Shown here in pieces: positions 1 to 8,178 of a stretch of DNA of 40,124 bases. Source of the DNA: Fibrobacter sp. (GTDB taxonomy: Bacteria > Fibrobacterota > Fibrobacteria > Fibrobacterales > Fibrobacteraceae). The translations under genes were made by a program, and so were the position numbers. Under the pieces are notes generated by a model. The model did not search any database and was not told the DNA's origin. It saw nothing but the letters and a program-made list of their open reading frames with translations. Every line of letters starts with the position of its first letter. Position 1 is the first letter of the stretch. Location of the stretch: assembly GCA_024398935.1 (NCBI GenBank), contig JAKSIH010000027.1, positions 1 through 40,124 on the forward strand, written 5' to 3'.

Positions 1-124
1 GAATCATCTAGCAAGGCTGCCTAAATGCTTCCACACATGTTGATGATGCCTCTTAAATTTCTTGATTTTTAATCATATTCAAATACCTAAATTGTAAAAT
101 GGTCTGTTATTTGATGGAGTTGTC

Positions 125-1192
125 ATGATTAAAAAGTTTTCTATTGCTTGCGCTGTTGCATCAATAATTGTCGCCTGCGGAGATACAGAAAGTGGCACTG
201 AAGCAACGGATGTTATCCCTGAAAATAATTCTTCGTCCTCAGTTGAAAATTTTGAATCCAGCTCCTCTGAAGACTCTTTCGAAAAACCGATTTCTTCTAG
301 CCAGAGTATTTTATCTAGTTCTGATTTCCCGTCAAGTTCCTCTAGTGAATTTTTGTCTTCTTCAGAATTTTTATCGTCTTCAGTACAGTCTTCTTCTTCT
401 GAACAAATTTCGTCATCAACGGAACAACCGATGTCGTCTTCCATCGATGAACAGAACTTTTCGTCGTCCTCTGTTGAATCTTCTTCCTCTTCAGAGGAAC
501 AATCATCATCTAGTATTGCTCCCAAAATTTGCGGACCCGACCCCGCATCCTTGAATTTGGAAGAAGTCTTTGAAAATCAGAAAAAGGCTCTTTTCCCGGA
601 TACCTGCGAATACGTCATGAATATTCATGTTAATTCCGGAGGCTTGATCAGTATGGATTTAAGAACAAGCGTTCTTACTGCAGGTCCTACAAAGTCGGTA
701 ATGACGACTCGATCTAGCCTTACCAACACGCAAACAGTAAGGAACGATGGTCGTGTGAAAGTTACTGACATGAGAACAGGAAATCGCTTGCCTAGTTCCG
801 ACGCAGAAACAAATCTTGCTGACTTTACGCCGTTGATAGGAACTGCTGCGGACTATTCCGGTGCGGTTCTGGAGGATTCTTTGTGGAAACTGATTCCTAT
901 TGATGAAAAGACTCCTACGCTGTATTACTCCACCTGCGAAGAACGCGTCATGAAAATCTTTTATGTTTCGGGGGACTCTTCAACGACTAATACTTATACC
1001 TATACCGACGAGTTTGCCGGTATGTCTGGAGTCTTGAAAACGATGCACTTAGATCGGTCTGTTTATTTGAGAGACGCATCGTCTCGCGAACTTTTTAAAT
1101 CCGATTCCATTAAGGTTCTTATCGATTTAGAGGTCCTGGTTGCAAAAAAACGTAGTGCTCTTCCGTCGGCACTATTTGATGTGACTAGGTAA
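125..1192 (+). CDS. Ser-rich lipoprotein, unknown function
   Basis: A 355-residue exported lipoprotein. The first 18 residues are a basic, hydrophobic lipoprotein signal ending in a lipobox at Cys18 (IVAC). Residues about 35-132 are a very Ser-rich linker broken by acidic and aromatic residues, a style typical of Fibrobacter surface lipoproteins. The remaining 220 residues form a globular-looking domain with several Cys that I do not recognise. The ATG at 125 has a GGAG ribosome site at 116-119. The gene converges on its neighbour with only about 10 bases between stops and no clear terminator. The linker probably holds the C-terminal domain away from the outer membrane; that is inference. Confidence 0.8.
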   Translation: MIKKFSIACAVASIIVACGDTESGTEATDVIPENNSSSSVENFESSSSEDSFEKPISSSQSILSSSDFPSSSSSEFLSSSEFLSSSVQSSSSEQISSSTEQPMSSSIDEQNFSSSSVESSSSSEEQSSSSIAPKICGPDPASLNLEEVFENQKKALFPDTCEYVMNIHVNSGGLISMDLRTSVLTAGPTKSVMTTRSSLTNTQTVRNDGRVKVTDMRTGNRLPSSDAETNLADFTPLIGTAADYSGAVLEDSLWKLIPIDEKTPTLYYSTCEERVMKIFYVSGDSSTTNTYTYTDEFAGMSGVLKTMHLDRSVYLRDASSRELFKSDSIKVLIDLEVLVAKKRSALPSALFDVTR

Positions 1193-1202
1193 ATTCTAAA
1201 GC

Positions 1203-2018
1203 CTACACTTTCTTCGTCAGGGGAAACATCTGCAGGTTGATTCGGAAAACCTGATTGATGTTCTTGGCGGCGGAAGTGATGGCTGTGATTCGGTCGCGGC
1301 AATCCTCCAGTTCGGCGGTTACTTTCTTGTAGGTTTCCTCATCGCAGCCGCAGGTGATTCCTAGAAAGTGGCGCTCGTCCTTTGAAAACTTGCCGATGGC
1401 CTTTTCGGCGAGAGCCGCCATTTGACGTTGCATTTCGCGTATGGCGCGGGGGAGGCTTTCCTTGGAACCGGTCACATTTGCGTCCGTTTGCGTGTAGCGT
1501 CCCTTTTTATCCTTTTCCAAGAAGCCTGCTTGAACGAGAAACTGCAGAGTGTTTTCAACATCCTCGGCGCAAATTTTTTCGTGGCAGACTTCTGCGATTT
1601 TCTTGGAACTTGCTCCTGGCATCAAGGGGGCCAATTCACGAAGGACTGGGTACTTCCAGGATTCGTAAAAAACGTAGGCATCGGCATCGATAATGCGGGG
1701 CTTTGACTTGCGTGCCATTTTGCGCAATTTCAAAGTCAGTGCTTTCCGGTTGGCTTCGTTAGTGGTGTTGTCGATGGCGACCATCAGCTCAAAAAATTCC
1801 TGTTCACTGCCGGATAAATTCATTACGGTCGCTACCGCGCTGGACCTTATCTTGCTTAGCTTGCTTTTTCCGTCGCAAACAAGCTTTAGGTAGTTGGGGG
1901 AGGCAAATCCTGCTAATCTGTTGAATTCACGCCAGGAGAAAGCGGAATGCTTTTTGCGTTCCTCAAAATAGTCTCTGATATAATCTCGATAGTCGCTGTA
2001 GCCGAAGATGGGTTTCAT
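1203..2018 (-). CDS. TIGR02147 family protein
   Basis: A 271-residue protein matching the Fibrobacter paralogous family TIGR02147. The N-terminus (FGYSDYRDYIRDYFEERK) is followed by a helix-turn-helix-like stretch around residues 30-60 (LAGFASPNYLKLVCDGKSKL), then a longer helical region. The family is generally regarded as putative DNA-binding regulators; no target is known from this sequence. A TTG codon at 2048 would add ten residues, but the ATG at 2018 starts the conserved family N-terminus and is preferred. A TATATT hexamer ends seven bases before this ATG, so the transcript may be nearly leaderless. A perfect 12-bp-arm palindrome lies 90 bp upstream and could be its operator. Confidence 0.8.
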   Translation of the reverse strand: MKPIFGYSDYRDYIRDYFEERKKHSAFSWREFNRLAGFASPNYLKLVCDGKSKLSKIRSSAVATVMNLSGSEQEFFELMVAIDNTTNEANRKALTLKLRKMARKSKPRIIDADAYVFYESWKYPVLRELAPLMPGASSKKIAEVCHEKICAEDVENTLQFLVQAGFLEKDKKGRYTQTDANVTGSKESLPRAIREMQRQMAALAEKAIGKFSKDERHFLGITCGCDEETYKKVTAELEDCRDRITAITSAAKNINQVFRINLQMFPLTKKV

Positions 2019-2108
2019 GGATTTGAATATAGTTTTTTGATTTGTCAATTCGGATTTTTAAAATGTGTTGGAAAATTGACTTTGGAATAAAATTCTGAAA
2101 AACACATC

Positions 2109-2135
2109 CTATATGATTCATTGTGAATCATATAG
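2109..2135. promoter_or_regulatory. Perfect 12-bp-arm palindrome, candidate operator
   Basis: Arms CTATATGATTCA and TGAATCATATAG flank a 3-base centre. The element lies between the divergent TIGR02147 gene and the lipoprotein gene at 2227. There is no T-run, so it does not look like a terminator. Fourteen bases starting in its right arm recur at 4496-4509. A regulator site is the simplest reading; a repeat remnant is possible. Confidence 0.5.
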
Positions 2136-2226
2136 AATGCGGAAAATGCCCGGCGTGACAAGGATCATCCAAAAATGAGTTGGCGTTCTTTATACTAAAC
2201 TTCCTCAAAAAGTCTAAATTTAGGGT

Positions 2227-3483
2227 ATGAAGATTTTTTATTCGCTGGTATTAACGATAGCCTTGTTTTTTGTTGTGTTTGGCTGCTCCGAAAAGGAAAC
2301 GGCGGGCAATGCCACGGAGCCTAATACGATTGGCGAAGTGGAATCGTCCAGTTCTGTGGTGCTGCAAAGTTCTTCTGATTTATCATCGGATTCTTCAGAA
2401 ATACGAGAAATTATCTTCACCACAAAACCGTCTAGCGAAAATCTTCTCGGTAGAACAGTTGTGCGTGTTTATCAAGAAGAACAGGGTGCGCAAGGTACAT
2501 GTACCGTGGGTGAAATCGTCTTTACTGCTGCGTTCAAAATTGTAGGCAGGGGCGTGCTTACTTATTCAAGTGCCCAGTCGGTTGCGTCTTACGACATGTG
2601 CAATTCCCTATGGAAGGATATTTCTGAGGAATGCTTTGCTGACGATGCAATCTTGCTGAATGAAAATGAAAACTGCAATGAAAAATCCTTCGATGTTCTG
2701 TGCCGCATAGAACGGATTGGCGAACGTAATTTCGATCATGAACTTTCTGAATTTGAAAGACGCTTTGTTTCTGCTTGCGACAAGTTGGCTAACACAAATC
2801 CTGGAAAACCGACAATTGAACGCTTTGAATCTGCAGTGCTTCCCAATACGGGAACTTCCGGCGTTTCCAGCGGATATGAACCGATGGAAAGTTCCTCCAG
2901 TGAGGAATTATTTTATGAAGAAAAGGAACCCTACAGTTCTTCTTCAAGATCATATTCTATGGAAGAAATTTACGCAGAGGAAAGCTCCATGGCTCCGCAA
3001 CAAATTCTTGAGTCGTATAAGCCTGATGTAAAGGTCGATTCCTTTGCTCGTCGAGATCATCGCGGAGTGCTTTGGTATGAAATTGACTTTACAGAAGAAC
3101 GAACCATTGTTCATGAATACTTTAGCGCTGATGGTTTGCGCTCGTGTGTTGTTTATGTGAACGAACCACAAATTGCTCTTGTTTATGATGTTACGGAGGG
3201 ATATGATATAGTTACTTTCCAACAATATCTGTTCATGAAAGGACTGTCCGTAAATTCTGTGGAACGCCTTGTAATTTTCTCCCATCACCACGAATCAATT
3301 GATGAAGAATATGTCCCGAAATTTAGTAGTCAATGTGCAGAAAATGAGGGCGTATTGACAGAACATCTGCAGAGTGATGAAATCAGATATTGGACCTGCG
3401 ATAAAAACTTTGTGCCTTCTGTTTCTGCAAAGCATTACCTGTATGAACGCGCGCTGGAACTGAAAAACTATTGTGTGGAATAA
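2227..3483 (+). CDS. Ser-rich lipoprotein, unknown function
   Basis: A 418-residue putative lipoprotein. The hydrophobic signal ends at a lipobox around Cys20 (VFGC). Two Ser-rich stretches are visible, one just after the anchor (about residues 39-58) and one in the middle (about 222-255) mixed with Glu and Tyr. The flanking regions contain many Cys (for example the segments around DMCNSLW and CNEKSFDVLC), which suggests disulfides in the periplasm or at the surface. No family is recognised. The ATG at 2227 has only a weak ribosome site. It resembles the lipoprotein at 125 in architecture but I see no clear sequence identity outside the serine linkers. Confidence 0.75.
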   Translation: MKIFYSLVLTIALFFVVFGCSEKETAGNATEPNTIGEVESSSSVVLQSSSDLSSDSSEIREIIFTTKPSSENLLGRTVVRVYQEEQGAQGTCTVGEIVFTAAFKIVGRGVLTYSSAQSVASYDMCNSLWKDISEECFADDAILLNENENCNEKSFDVLCRIERIGERNFDHELSEFERRFVSACDKLANTNPGKPTIERFESAVLPNTGTSGVSSGYEPMESSSSEELFYEEKEPYSSSSRSYSMEEIYAEESSMAPQQILESYKPDVKVDSFARRDHRGVLWYEIDFTEERTIVHEYFSADGLRSCVVYVNEPQIALVYDVTEGYDIVTFQQYLFMKGLSVNSVERLVIFSHHHESIDEEYVPKFSSQCAENEGVLTEHLQSDEIRYWTCDKNFVPSVSAKHYLYERALELKNYCVE

Positions 3484-3551
3484 GAAGTTTTTTCGTGTCT
3501 AAACTCTAGACTGTCTTTAATTTCTTGAATTGTTGCTGAAAACGCACCTAC

Positions 3552-3571
3552 TAGGTTGTTAAAAGAACCTA
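3552..3571. promoter_or_regulatory. Inverted repeat over the toxin-antitoxin -35 box
   Basis: TAGGTT and AACCTA arms are separated by 8 bases. The element covers the -35 hexamer of the promoter read at 3556-3584. Antitoxins of the RelB/DinJ type usually bind palindromes in their own promoter, so this is a good candidate autoregulatory operator. Confidence 0.45.
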
Positions 3572-3584
3572 AAAAATGTATATT
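3556..3584 (+). promoter_or_regulatory. Sigma70-type promoter of the toxin-antitoxin operon
   Basis: TTGTTA at 3556-3561, a 17-base spacer, and TATATT at 3579-3584. This predicts a start near 3591 and a leader of about 40 bases that contains a second palindrome and the AGGAGG ribosome site at 3622-3627. Confidence 0.55.
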
Positions 3585-3600
3585 TGCGGAGTGATCGAGT

Positions 3601-3611
3601 CTGGTAACCAG
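3601..3611. promoter_or_regulatory. Short palindrome in the antitoxin leader
   Basis: CTGGT-A-ACCAG, an 11-base palindrome just after the predicted transcription start and upstream of the antitoxin ribosome site. It may be a second operator half or a small leader hairpin. Confidence 0.35.
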
Positions 3612-3632
3612 AATTCCTAAAAAGGAGGCTAT

Positions 3633-4052
3633 ATGTCGCAAGTTGCTTTTAGTGTTCGTATGGATTCTGAATTGAAGGAAAAGTTCGAAAAACTTTGCGA
3701 TGACCTTGGCATGAACATGACCACGGCCTTCAATATTTTTGCAAGAACAGTTGTTCGTGAACAAGGGATTCCCTTTGAAGTTTCCGCAGTGAAAACGGCT
3801 GCGAAAAAATACGAGCCCATGGTTTTGCCGAATATGGTTGCAGATCCCTTGGCGGTGTATTCTGCTGTGCAAAATCAAAAGCGTTCAAAAGAGCTTCAAC
3901 ATTCTTGGTCTGTTGCTTACAAAAATGCTCTTGAGAAATGGCGAGAGGAATCAAAATTTCTGTTTGATAATCCCGACGACGCTGAATTCATGGAGCATGC
4001 GTTTGAAAGGACCTCCGAAAAAGAACCATACAAGGAAAAGGAAATTTGGTAA
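3633..4052 (+). CDS. RelB/DinJ-family antitoxin
   Basis: A 139-residue antitoxin-like protein. Residues 1-50 carry the RelB/DinJ ribbon-helix-helix pattern: an N-terminal strand (QVAFSVRMD), then a helix-turn-helix ending in MNMTTAFNIFARTVVREQGIPFEV, which is characteristic of DinJ. The rest is a helical, charged tail that would bind and block the toxin. It is longer than classical DinJ (about 86 residues), so the C-terminal extension may be adapted to its partner. AGGAGG precedes the ATG. The stop TAA shares one base with the ATG of the PIN-domain gene (TAATG), so the two are translationally coupled. Pairing a DinJ-type antitoxin with a PIN toxin rather than a YafQ/RelE toxin is a noncanonical combination. 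Confidence 0.82.
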   Translation: MSQVAFSVRMDSELKEKFEKLCDDLGMNMTTAFNIFARTVVREQGIPFEVSAVKTAAKKYEPMVLPNMVADPLAVYSAVQNQKRSKELQHSWSVAYKNALEKWREESKFLFDNPDDAEFMEHAFERTSEKEPYKEKEIW

Positions 4053-4477
4053 TGAAATTTCTTCTTGATTCTAATATTGTATCAGAAGGTTCAAAGCCCT
4101 TTCCCGATAGTCATGTTGTAGAAATGCTGGACGCTCATTGTGGTGATTCTGCCTTGTCTGCTATTACTTCGTTTGAGTTACTGTATGGAATAAAACTTTT
4201 GCCTGAAGGAAATCGTAAAAAACGTCTGGTAGCATATCTTGACGAAATGGTTTTTCCCTTCTATGAAGTTTTGCCTTACGATTTTGAATGTTCTAAAGTT
4301 CATGCTGAAATTATGGCGAAACTTAAATCTGTCGGTCAGGTAATCCCGTATCAAGATTCGCAAATAGCGGCTACTGCATTGGCGAAAAACTTGGTTTTAG
4401 TGACCCGGAATGTTAGAGATTTTAAATCAATCTCGGAATATTTTCCTTTGAAAATTGAAAACTGGTTTGATGCGTAA
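4052..4477 (+). CDS. PIN-domain (VapC-like) ribonuclease toxin
   Basis: A 141-residue PIN-domain protein, the usual size for VapC toxins, which are Mg-dependent endoribonucleases that cut tRNA or rRNA. The four acidic positions are visible: Asp in FLLDSN (residue 6), Glu in TSFELLYG, Asp in PYQDSQIAA, and Asp in TRNVRDF near the C-terminus. The start is the ATG at 4052, overlapping the antitoxin stop; a TTG six bases earlier is less likely. All catalytic residues are present, so the toxin is expected to be active. The RNA target cannot be read from sequence. Confidence 0.85.
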   Translation: MKFLLDSNIVSEGSKPFPDSHVVEMLDAHCGDSALSAITSFELLYGIKLLPEGNRKKRLVAYLDEMVFPFYEVLPYDFECSKVHAEIMAKLKSVGQVIPYQDSQIAATALAKNLVLVTRNVRDFKSISEYFPLKIENWFDA

Positions 4478-4495
4478 AATCCATATAATACGCTA

Positions 4496-4509
4496 TGAAT
4501 CATATAGAA
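4496..4509. repeat. Second copy of half of the 2109 palindrome
   Basis: Fourteen bases identical to 2124-2137, lying just after the PIN toxin gene and about 95 bases before the next gene. Only one arm plus a CTAT fragment of the other is present. Confidence 0.5.
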
Positions 4510-4601
4510 AGAATTTTTTTCCCGTTTTATCAAGGAATAGTTCAAAAAAACGCAAAAAAAAAGTTCCTTCTCGTGGAAAATGTTTTTTGTATATTCTTAG
4601 T

Positions 4602-5189
4602 ATGAAAAAGATTATTCTCTTAATTTGCCTTTGCTGCGCACTTGCCGCTGCAGAAGAAAATAAACATAAGTGGATTGTGGATGTGGGTGGTGGTTTTGCC
4701 TTTTGGTCCACGTTTACGGACTTTGGTCTAGGAATGAGAAACTTCGACAGCGAAGAAGTGCAGGATGAAATTGATGGTGGCACCAATTGCATTGTGGTGA
4801 ACCTCGGTGCTCGTTACCAGCTCGCAAAAATGTTGGAACTTGGCTTTGCCACCGGCTACGAATATTACGCCTCCAAGGTTCACCCCTACCATAACGAGAA
4901 AGGCTATTTGAAATACGCCGACATCAAGGATAACCATATTGTTCACCTGGCTGTGGAATCGAAGGTGGACTGGGTTAGTTTTCTTGACCATGTGCAGATA
5001 TACTCTCGTCTAGGTTTAGGCGGAGTCCTGGAAATTTCAAAGGTGGACGATTACGAGGTTGGCTTTGGACTGCCGAATTTCCAGTTCAGTCCCATTGGCA
5101 TTGAATATGTAGGCACGGTGGGTTTTTATGCAGAGGCTGGTGTTGGTTACCGAGGTCTTTATTCGGGCGGCGTGAGCTTTAGGTTCTAG
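4602..5189 (+). CDS. Small exported protein, probable outer-membrane beta-barrel
   Basis: A 195-residue protein with a clear signal peptide (KKIILLICLCCALAAA) and a likely cleavage after about residue 17. The mature part shows alternating hydrophobic and polar residues, many Gly and aromatic residues, and ends in GGVSFRF; a terminal Phe is the usual outer-membrane barrel signature. Its length would suit an 8-stranded barrel. The frame is open upstream to 4455, but that would overlap the toxin gene and bury the signal peptide, so the ATG at 4602 is chosen. A TATATT hexamer ends six bases before this ATG, hinting at a leaderless mRNA. No family is recognised. Confidence 0.75.
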   Translation: MKKIILLICLCCALAAAEENKHKWIVDVGGGFAFWSTFTDFGLGMRNFDSEEVQDEIDGGTNCIVVNLGARYQLAKMLELGFATGYEYYASKVHPYHNEKGYLKYADIKDNHIVHLAVESKVDWVSFLDHVQIYSRLGLGGVLEISKVDDYEVGFGLPNFQFSPIGIEYVGTVGFYAEAGVGYRGLYSGGVSFRF

Positions 5190-5218
5190 AATTTTTGAAT
5201 TTTGATGGTGGGTGTATT

Positions 5219-6160
5219 ATGTTGAAAAAATATTTATCCGCATGTGGTGTTGCTTTGGTTCTCGTGGCTTGTGGTGGGGAAGAAATCACCTATTACACCG
5301 AATATTATAACAGCCAGGTGGTGACGAAGGTTGAATCTGGAAATAAACTGAAGGAATGTACTCCCGAAAAATTTGGGGAGATGGCTTTTCTGGAAGATTC
5401 CTCCGCTGTGTTTTTCTGCAATGATAATGCCTGGATCCGTATGACTTTCGCCTACGAGAAGGACACCGTGGTCATCAAGGATTCTTCGGTGGTTTTTGCA
5501 GCGGATTCAAACTGCACTTTTGTGATGATGGGCGAGGATCGCAACGCCTTGATTTGTGCCGAGGATACATTGTGGTTTGGTGCTCCGAAAACTCCGGAAA
5601 ATTCGTCTAGTGTTGTTGAAAACGATGTGCTTACGGATAACCGCGATGGATCAAAATACAGGATTGTGACTATTGGGTCGCAGATGTGGATGGCTGAAAA
5701 TCTTAATTTCTCCGACAGCGTTGCAGCTCCCCAGCTGAAAGGAAGTTCCTGGTGTTATGACGGTGACAAAAAAATGTGCGATAAGTATGGTCGCCTGTAC
5801 ACTTTTGATGCTGCAAAAAATATTTGCCCCTCCGGTTGGCGGCTTCCTTCTGAAGATGATTGGAAAACGCTGCTGAATGGCATTCAGGATGAAAAGGATT
5901 TGAAGGATTGGAAGGCGGTAGTGCCTTATTTGATTTCTGCTGAAGGTTGGTCTTACGTTGATGCTGACGGAATTTTTGGCTTTTCCGCTTATCCCGCCGG
6001 TACAAAAAAATATAATGGTGATTCCTTCTACGGGCTGGGGGACGAAACGAACTTCTGGAATGAAGACGGTTCCTGCCTGATGATAAAAAGCAATTCCCTT
6101 ATAATCGAATCCCATGACAAGAATTATGGTTTCTCCGTAAGGTGCGTAAAAAACACATGA
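5219..6160 (+). CDS. FISUMP-domain lipoprotein
   Basis: A 313-residue lipoprotein: signal and lipobox to Cys18 (LVAC), a middle region with paired Cys (residues about 45-115), a short Ser linker, then a Fibrobacter major paralogous domain (FISUMP, TIGR02145) from about residue 139. Domain hallmarks are DNRDGSKYRIVTIGSQMWMA, ENLNF, GRLYTFDAAKNICPSGWRLP and the final GFSVRCV. The function of FISUMP is unknown; it is thought to be a surface or extracellular module. The upstream codon at 5195 is rejected because the signal starts at the ATG 5219. The stop overlaps the next gene's ATG by four bases (ATGA), so the two FISUMP genes are co-translated. Confidence 0.85.
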   Translation: MLKKYLSACGVALVLVACGGEEITYYTEYYNSQVVTKVESGNKLKECTPEKFGEMAFLEDSSAVFFCNDNAWIRMTFAYEKDTVVIKDSSVVFAADSNCTFVMMGEDRNALICAEDTLWFGAPKTPENSSSVVENDVLTDNRDGSKYRIVTIGSQMWMAENLNFSDSVAAPQLKGSSWCYDGDKKMCDKYGRLYTFDAAKNICPSGWRLPSEDDWKTLLNGIQDEKDLKDWKAVVPYLISAEGWSYVDADGIFGFSAYPAGTKKYNGDSFYGLGDETNFWNEDGSCLMIKSNSLIIESHDKNYGFSVRCVKNT

Positions 6161-7083
6161 TTAGAAATATCATCCGAAAACTAATGGCCTTTGTTACGGC
6201 GTTTTTTTGGACGGACAAGTCCAAGGTGTTTTCGGGTGTGTTGGCTTGCTTCTGGTCGGTGCAGCATATTGCTTGTGCCTATGGTACAGACGATGGCTTA
6301 GAATGTGACGATGATTGCCTTTACGATCCCGTAGTCGATACTGTTGCCACGTTGGGTGATTTACCACCTTGTGACTATATCGAAAAGAATGACGATCCAA
6401 CCTTTGTGGCAAGTGAAAATGCAGACTATTACTGCAGTGAGCATCAGTGGCTTTCATCAACGGAAATTCTTTGTGAAGAAAAACCTCCCATAAAACCGTT
6501 TGAATACGAATTTTTCACTGATCCTCGGGATGGTTATGTCTATCGGCTGACAAGGATTGGTTCGCAGACATGGTTTGCCGAGAATCTCCGTTTCAAGACG
6601 GAAAAATCCATTGCCCCCGATGGCGAACTGTTTAACGTAGTGGGTCGCTATTATACCTGGAAGGATGCTCAGACTGCCTGCCCCGAAGGATTTCACATTC
6701 CTACTTCTGAAGAATGGAAGGAAATGTGGTTGTTTGTTACCGAGGATAATGGTTGTGAAAATGTAGGGACCAGCTTGAAAACGGATAGCCTCTGGAGCGA
6801 ATATCTTAGGCCCAGTACAAACATTGTTCAGGGGAACGAAGATGAACTTGTTGGAACAAACCGCTACGGATTCAATGCCGTTCCTGCTGGCACCTGTTTT
6901 GAAAAATCCGACGAACTTTATCTTCTAGGACACTTGACCCGTTTTTGGTCAAATGATAACTACCGTGGTAAAATCGTGGCAGATTCCTGGGTTATGAATT
7001 TTTGGCGTCACAATTTCTTCGATGACGAGTCTGCGTATCCTAATTGGCGAATATCCGTCCGTTGTATAAAGGATTTTGAATGA
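6157..7083 (+). CDS. FISUMP-domain protein
   Basis: A 308-residue protein with a C-terminal FISUMP domain from about residue 125 (DPRDGYVYRLTRIGSQTWFA, GRYYTWKDAQTACPEGFHIP, ISVRCIKD). The N-terminus has a hydrophobic region at about residues 22-42 that could be a signal or anchor, but no standard lipobox is evident. The stretch from about residue 60 to 100 (PPCDYIEKNDD to YYCSEHQWLS) parallels the middle part of the upstream FISUMP lipoprotein, so the pair probably arose by duplication. The ATG at 6157 overlaps the upstream stop; the in-frame GTG at 6142 is less likely. Confidence 0.8.
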   Translation: MIRNIIRKLMAFVTAFFWTDKSKVFSGVLACFWSVQHIACAYGTDDGLECDDDCLYDPVVDTVATLGDLPPCDYIEKNDDPTFVASENADYYCSEHQWLSSTEILCEEKPPIKPFEYEFFTDPRDGYVYRLTRIGSQTWFAENLRFKTEKSIAPDGELFNVVGRYYTWKDAQTACPEGFHIPTSEEWKEMWLFVTEDNGCENVGTSLKTDSLWSEYLRPSTNIVQGNEDELVGTNRYGFNAVPAGTCFEKSDELYLLGHLTRFWSNDNYRGKIVADSWVMNFWRHNFFDDESAYPNWRISVRCIKDFE

Positions 7084-7149
7084 GAAGAATATTACTAAAC
7101 GATACTTTATATACAAACTAATTCTTCTTTAGATTGAATCAGAAAATTT

Positions 7150-7180
7150 GACGTCGGTTTTACACCGGCGTCTTGCTTTT
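7150..7180. terminator. Hairpin terminator between convergent genes
   Basis: A 9-bp stem (GACGTCGGT with ACCGGCGTC, one G-T pair) with a 5-base loop, followed on the plus strand by a T-rich tract. It would end transcription of the FISUMP pair; its loop contains the stop codon of the leftward epmB-like gene. Confidence 0.6.
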
Positions 7181-8134
7181 TTCGCCGGCGATTTCGCGAA
7201 CCAGGCGGGGAACCAGATAGCCGGGAAGTTTTGTGCGGATTTCTGCAACCAGAGCTTTTGCCTGGTCGTCGCTGATTTCGAAATGAGCGACACCCTTGGC
7301 GTGATCCAGCTGGTGGATGTAGTAGGGGAGGACTCCCTGCTGGAATAGTTTGCGACAAAGCTTTGTCATGGTGTCGGCGTCTTCGTTCACGCCCTTCAGG
7401 AGGACACTCTGGTTGAGAAGCGTCCAGCCGGCAAATTTCAGCTGGCCAAAAATAATCTGGCTTTCTTCGTCCAGCTCGTCGGGATGATCTACATGGGAGA
7501 CCAGTACGCAATCAAAACGGGCGGGCAATTCCTTGAGGAGATCCATGTGCTGCTGGACTAGGTCCGGACGCATGACGGGAAGGCGGGTATGGATGCGCAA
7601 TGTGGTGACGGAAGAGTGGTCGCCGATGGCCTCAATGAGACTTTCGAACTTGCTTGGGGAGAGTGTCAGGGGGTCGCCGCCGGAGAGGATGATTTCCCAG
7701 ATGTCTGAGTGAGTGTCCAGCCAGTTGCGGACCTGGACATCCACATCGGGAATGTTCTGGAAAGGATAGTTTCGTCTGAAACAGAACCGGCAGCGCACAC
7801 CGCAGGTGGCGGTTGTCATGACCAGGGCGCGCTGGTCATATTTCTGGATGACACATTCGTTTTTTCCTGCGGGAAGGTCTCCTACAGGGTCGTCCACAAA
7901 GCCTGGAACATCTTCGTATTCCGCTTTTGTCGGGAGAATTTCCCGTAGGAGTGCCTTGGGTTTGCTTGCGTTTCTGACCCGCTCTGCATAGTGTCTGGAA
8001 CAGCAGAAAGGGAACGAGGGGGCGTGGTCCAAGCCGCGAAGGTCGGGGTCGTTTGCGATCAAAGTCGCAAAATCGGGGCCTAAAAACTCCAAAAATTCAG
8101 AAATTTGTGTGAATACGAGTTTGGGTTGTTCCAT
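7160..8134 (-). CDS. epmB: KamA-family radical SAM enzyme, probable EF-P lysine 2,3-aminomutase
   Basis: A 324-residue radical SAM protein of the lysine 2,3-aminomutase (KamA) family. The 4Fe-4S cluster motif CxxxCxxC is seen as CGVRCRFC around residue 116, with the family's following FRRNYPF. Further family blocks are LSGGDPL, TLRIHTRLPV and a C-terminal YYIHQLDHAKG. EpmB makes (R)-beta-lysine that EpmA attaches to elongation factor P. Length suits EpmB and is shorter than catabolic KamA enzymes. The strongest argument is position: it is divergent from efp, with 44 bases between the starts. No epmA lies in this window. Confidence 0.88.
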   Translation of the reverse strand: MEQPKLVFTQISEFLEFLGPDFATLIANDPDLRGLDHAPSFPFCCSRHYAERVRNASKPKALLREILPTKAEYEDVPGFVDDPVGDLPAGKNECVIQKYDQRALVMTTATCGVRCRFCFRRNYPFQNIPDVDVQVRNWLDTHSDIWEIILSGGDPLTLSPSKFESLIEAIGDHSSVTTLRIHTRLPVMRPDLVQQHMDLLKELPARFDCVLVSHVDHPDELDEESQIIFGQLKFAGWTLLNQSVLLKGVNEDADTMTKLCRKLFQQGVLPYYIHQLDHAKGVAHFEISDDQAKALVAEIRTKLPGYLVPRLVREIAGEKSKTPV

Positions 8135-8178
8135 TATATTACTAAATTTAGCAACATATAAACCAAAAAGAGGATAAT

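Noticed and set aside
2043..2048. TTGACA on the minus strand as the -35 box of the TIGR02147 gene
   Set aside because: Its distance to the TATATT box is about 11 bases, far from the normal 16-18.
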